Positions 62,452 through 64,000 of a DNA stretch of 64,000 nucleotides are shown here, piece after piece; position 1 is the stretch's first letter, and every line of letters begins with the position of its first letter. The position numbers and the translations under genes were made by a program. Origin of the DNA: an uncultured Ruminococcus sp. (lineage in GTDB: Bacteria > Bacillota > Clostridia > Oscillospirales > Acutalibacteraceae); contig UQCF01000007.1 of NCBI GenBank assembly GCA_900539465.1, positions 1 through 64,000 of the forward strand, in the 5' to 3' direction. The notes below the pieces were generated by a model. That model made no database searches. It saw only the letters and a program-made list of their open reading frames with translations, and had not been told where the DNA came from.

Positions 62452-64000
62452 ATGAGCAAGGTACCGGAAATGTTCGGCAGCATGGTTTTTAATGATTCGG
62501 TAATGCACGACCGTCTCCCCAAAGACATCTACCGTTCACTTAAAAAAACAATTGACGAGGGCAAAGACCTTGATATCGGCGTTGCCAATGTCGTTGCAAG
62601 CGCAATGAAGGACTGGGCTATAGAAAACGGCGCAACACACTATACACACTGGTTCCAGCCCATGACCGGCATAACAGCCGAGAAGCATGACAGCTTTATC
62701 TCTCCCCAGCCGGACGGTACCGTTATCATGGAGTTCTCAGGCAAAGAGCTTATAAAGGGCGAGCCTGACGCGTCTTCTTTCCCCTCGGGCGGCATTCGCG
62801 CCACATTTGAGGCAAGAGGATATACTGCATGGGATCCTACATCGCCTGCTTTTATTAAAGAAAACACACTTTGCATACCCACTTCATTCGTTTCTTACAC
62901 AGGCGAAGTGCTCGATAAGAAAACTCCTCTTCTTCGTTCAATGGAAGAAGTCAGCAGACAGGCAAAGCGCGTGCTTGCACTTTTCGGTCAGAATGATGTT
63001 AAGAGAGTTCTCTCAACCGTCGGACCGGAGCAGGAGTATTTCATCATAGATAAAGAACTTTACGATCAGAGAAAAGACCTTATTTATACGGGCAGAACCC
63101 TTTTCGGCGCTCCCACACCCAAAGGTCAGGAGATGGAGGATCACTACTTCGGCTCAATTAAACCGAGAATTAAATCTTTTATGTATGACCTTAACGAGGA
63201 GCTTTGGAAGCTTGGCATACTTGCAAAAACAGAGCACAACGAGGTTGCTCCCGCTCAGCATGAGCTTGCACCCGTTTTCACAACCGCAAACATTGCAACA
63301 GACCACAACCAGCTCACTATGGAGATTATGAAAAAGGTCGCTCACAAGCACGGTCTTGCGTGCCTGCTCCATGAAAAGCCCTTTGACGGCGTTAACGGCA
63401 GCGGCAAGCATGATAACTGGTCGCTTTCAACCGACAGCGGTGAAAATCTTCTTGAACCCGGTCACGACCCCTACAGCAACACAAAATTCCTGCTTTTCCT
63501 CGTTGCCGTTATAAAGGCTGTTGACGATTATCAGGACCTTCTCAGAATTTCTGTTGCAAACGCAGGCAATGACCACCGCCTCGGCGCAAACGAAGCACCG
63601 CCCGCAATCGTTTCAATGTTCCTCGGCGAAGAGCTTCAGAATGTTCTTGACGCCGTTGAGGCAGGCAAGCCCTATCATTCCGAAAAAGACGCAACTCTTG
63701 ACACAGGCGTTAATGTTTTGCCTGCATTCAAAAAAGATAATACAGACCGCAACCGTACATCTCCCTTTGCTTTCACGGGCAACAAGTTTGAGTTCCGTAT
63801 GCTCGGCTCAACGTTCTCAATTTCAGAGCCGAACATCATTCTCAACACAATAGTTGCAGAGTCACTCTCACAGTTTGCCGATATACTCGAAAACGCAAGC
63901 GACTTTGAGACTGCCGCAAGAAAGCTCATAAAAGATGAATATGTTGCGCATAAGAGAATAGTATTTAACGGCAACGGCTACTCCGACGAGTGGGTTGAAG
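62452..64000 (+). CDS. glnN: Glutamine synthetase type III, 3' end beyond the window
   Basis: The first 516 codons of a GSIII (GlnN) protein that continues past 64000. The start ATG 62452 has AAAGGTGG about 8 bases upstream. Conserved parts are [48 protein letters not shown] (family metal/glutamate site), and [17 protein letters not shown] assembles as a double-ring dodecamer of about 700-residue chains and makes glutamine from glutamate and ammonium with ATP. The leader terminator suggests nitrogen-linked control. Confidence 0.97.
   Translation, partial: MSKVPEMFGSMVFNDSVMHDRLPKDIYRSLKKTIDEGKDLDIGVANVVASAMKDWAIENGATHYTHWFQPMTGITAEKHDSFISPQPDGTVIMEFSGKELIKGEPDASSFPSGGIRATFEARGYTAWDPTSPAFIKENTLCIPTSFVSYTGEVLDKKTPLLRSMEEVSRQAKRVLALFGQNDVKRVLSTVGPEQEYFIIDKELYDQRKDLIYTGRTLFGAPTPKGQEMEDHYFGSIKPRIKSFMYDLNEELWKLGILAKTEHNEVAPAQHELAPVFTTANIATDHNQLTMEIMKKVAHKHGLACLLHEKPFDGVNGSGKHDNWSLSTDSGENLLEPGHDPYSNTKFLLFLVAVIKAVDDYQDLLRISVANAGNDHRLGANEAPPAIVSMFLGEELQNVLDAVEAGKPYHSEKDATLDTGVNVLPAFKKDNTDRNRTSPFAFTGNKFEFRMLGSTFSISEPNIILNTIVAESLSQFADILENASDFETAARKLIKDEYVAHKRIVFNGNGYSDEWVE

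Overview
The window looks like a chromosomal segment of an anaerobic, endospore-forming member of the Clostridia, most likely Oscillospiraceae/Ruminococcaceae. The basis is a complete spoIIIA operon (AA to AH), mid-range GC, Clostridia-like gene content (type III glutamine synthetase, pyrBI-type aspartate transcarbamoylase, formate C-acetyltransferase plus activase), a dockerin-bearing secreted protein and sigma-A-like promoters. I saw no tRNA, rRNA, CRISPR array, insertion sequence or prophage. The family-level assignment is inference.

Layout. 1-3.3 kb: the end of an unidentified gene, a strong terminator, a repeat element and a YfhO-family membrane protein on the minus strand. 3.4-8.2 kb: spoIIIAA-AH, the mother-cell part of the channel between mother cell and forespore. 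8.2-17.8 kb: a plus-strand housekeeping run (nusB, a TsaD-like paralogue, xseA, xseB, ispA, dxs, tlyA, nadK, argR, recN), with a promoter and a possible attenuator before nusB. 17.8-23.9 kb: lipoprotein, NPPTG-anchored protein, secreted PHP-domain protein, then minus-strand phosphoesterase, small proteins, ThuA-like and HAD genes. 24-27.6 kb: aminotransferase-trpS, then argG behind ARG-box-like sites. 27.7-34.8 kb: ceramidase-like secreted protein, two CobW-like P-loop proteins (one His-rich, one fused to a YcgQ/DUF1980-like domain), an RluA-type pseudouridine synthase and a P1B-type ATPase with a DUF6110-like partner, which together suggest a metal-homeostasis neighbourhood. 34.8-40.5 kb: pyrC-pyrK-pyrD-pyrF-pyrE-pyrB-pyrI, one pyrimidine operon. 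40.7-43.5 kb: membrane phosphoesterase, secreted EEP-family protein, YoaK-like membrane protein. 43.5-46.7 kb: pflB-pflA behind a ZTP (pfl-motif) riboswitch with its terminator. 46.9-53.0 kb: a minus-strand operon rlmCD-like, murE, femX-like, methyltransferase and an acidic membrane protein. 53.0-61.6 kb: an accessory region with two giant secreted proteins set between copies of an interspersed palindromic repeat family, plus a small regulator. 61.6-64 kb: yfbR and glnN, the latter cut by the window end.

The most interesting points are: RNA-level control (ZTP riboswitch before pflB, leader terminators before nusB and glnN); the CobW-like pair with a degenerate G4 motif and a DUF1980-like fusion; a P1B ATPase with FSC in place of CPC; the repeat-bracketed secreted proteins, one with dockerin plus DUF6273 plus a lipase-like nucleophile motif and the other with an aromatic C-terminal tail and a sharp composition change; and a 17-codon ORF with a strong ribosome binding site. 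No completely new system is proven from sequence alone.
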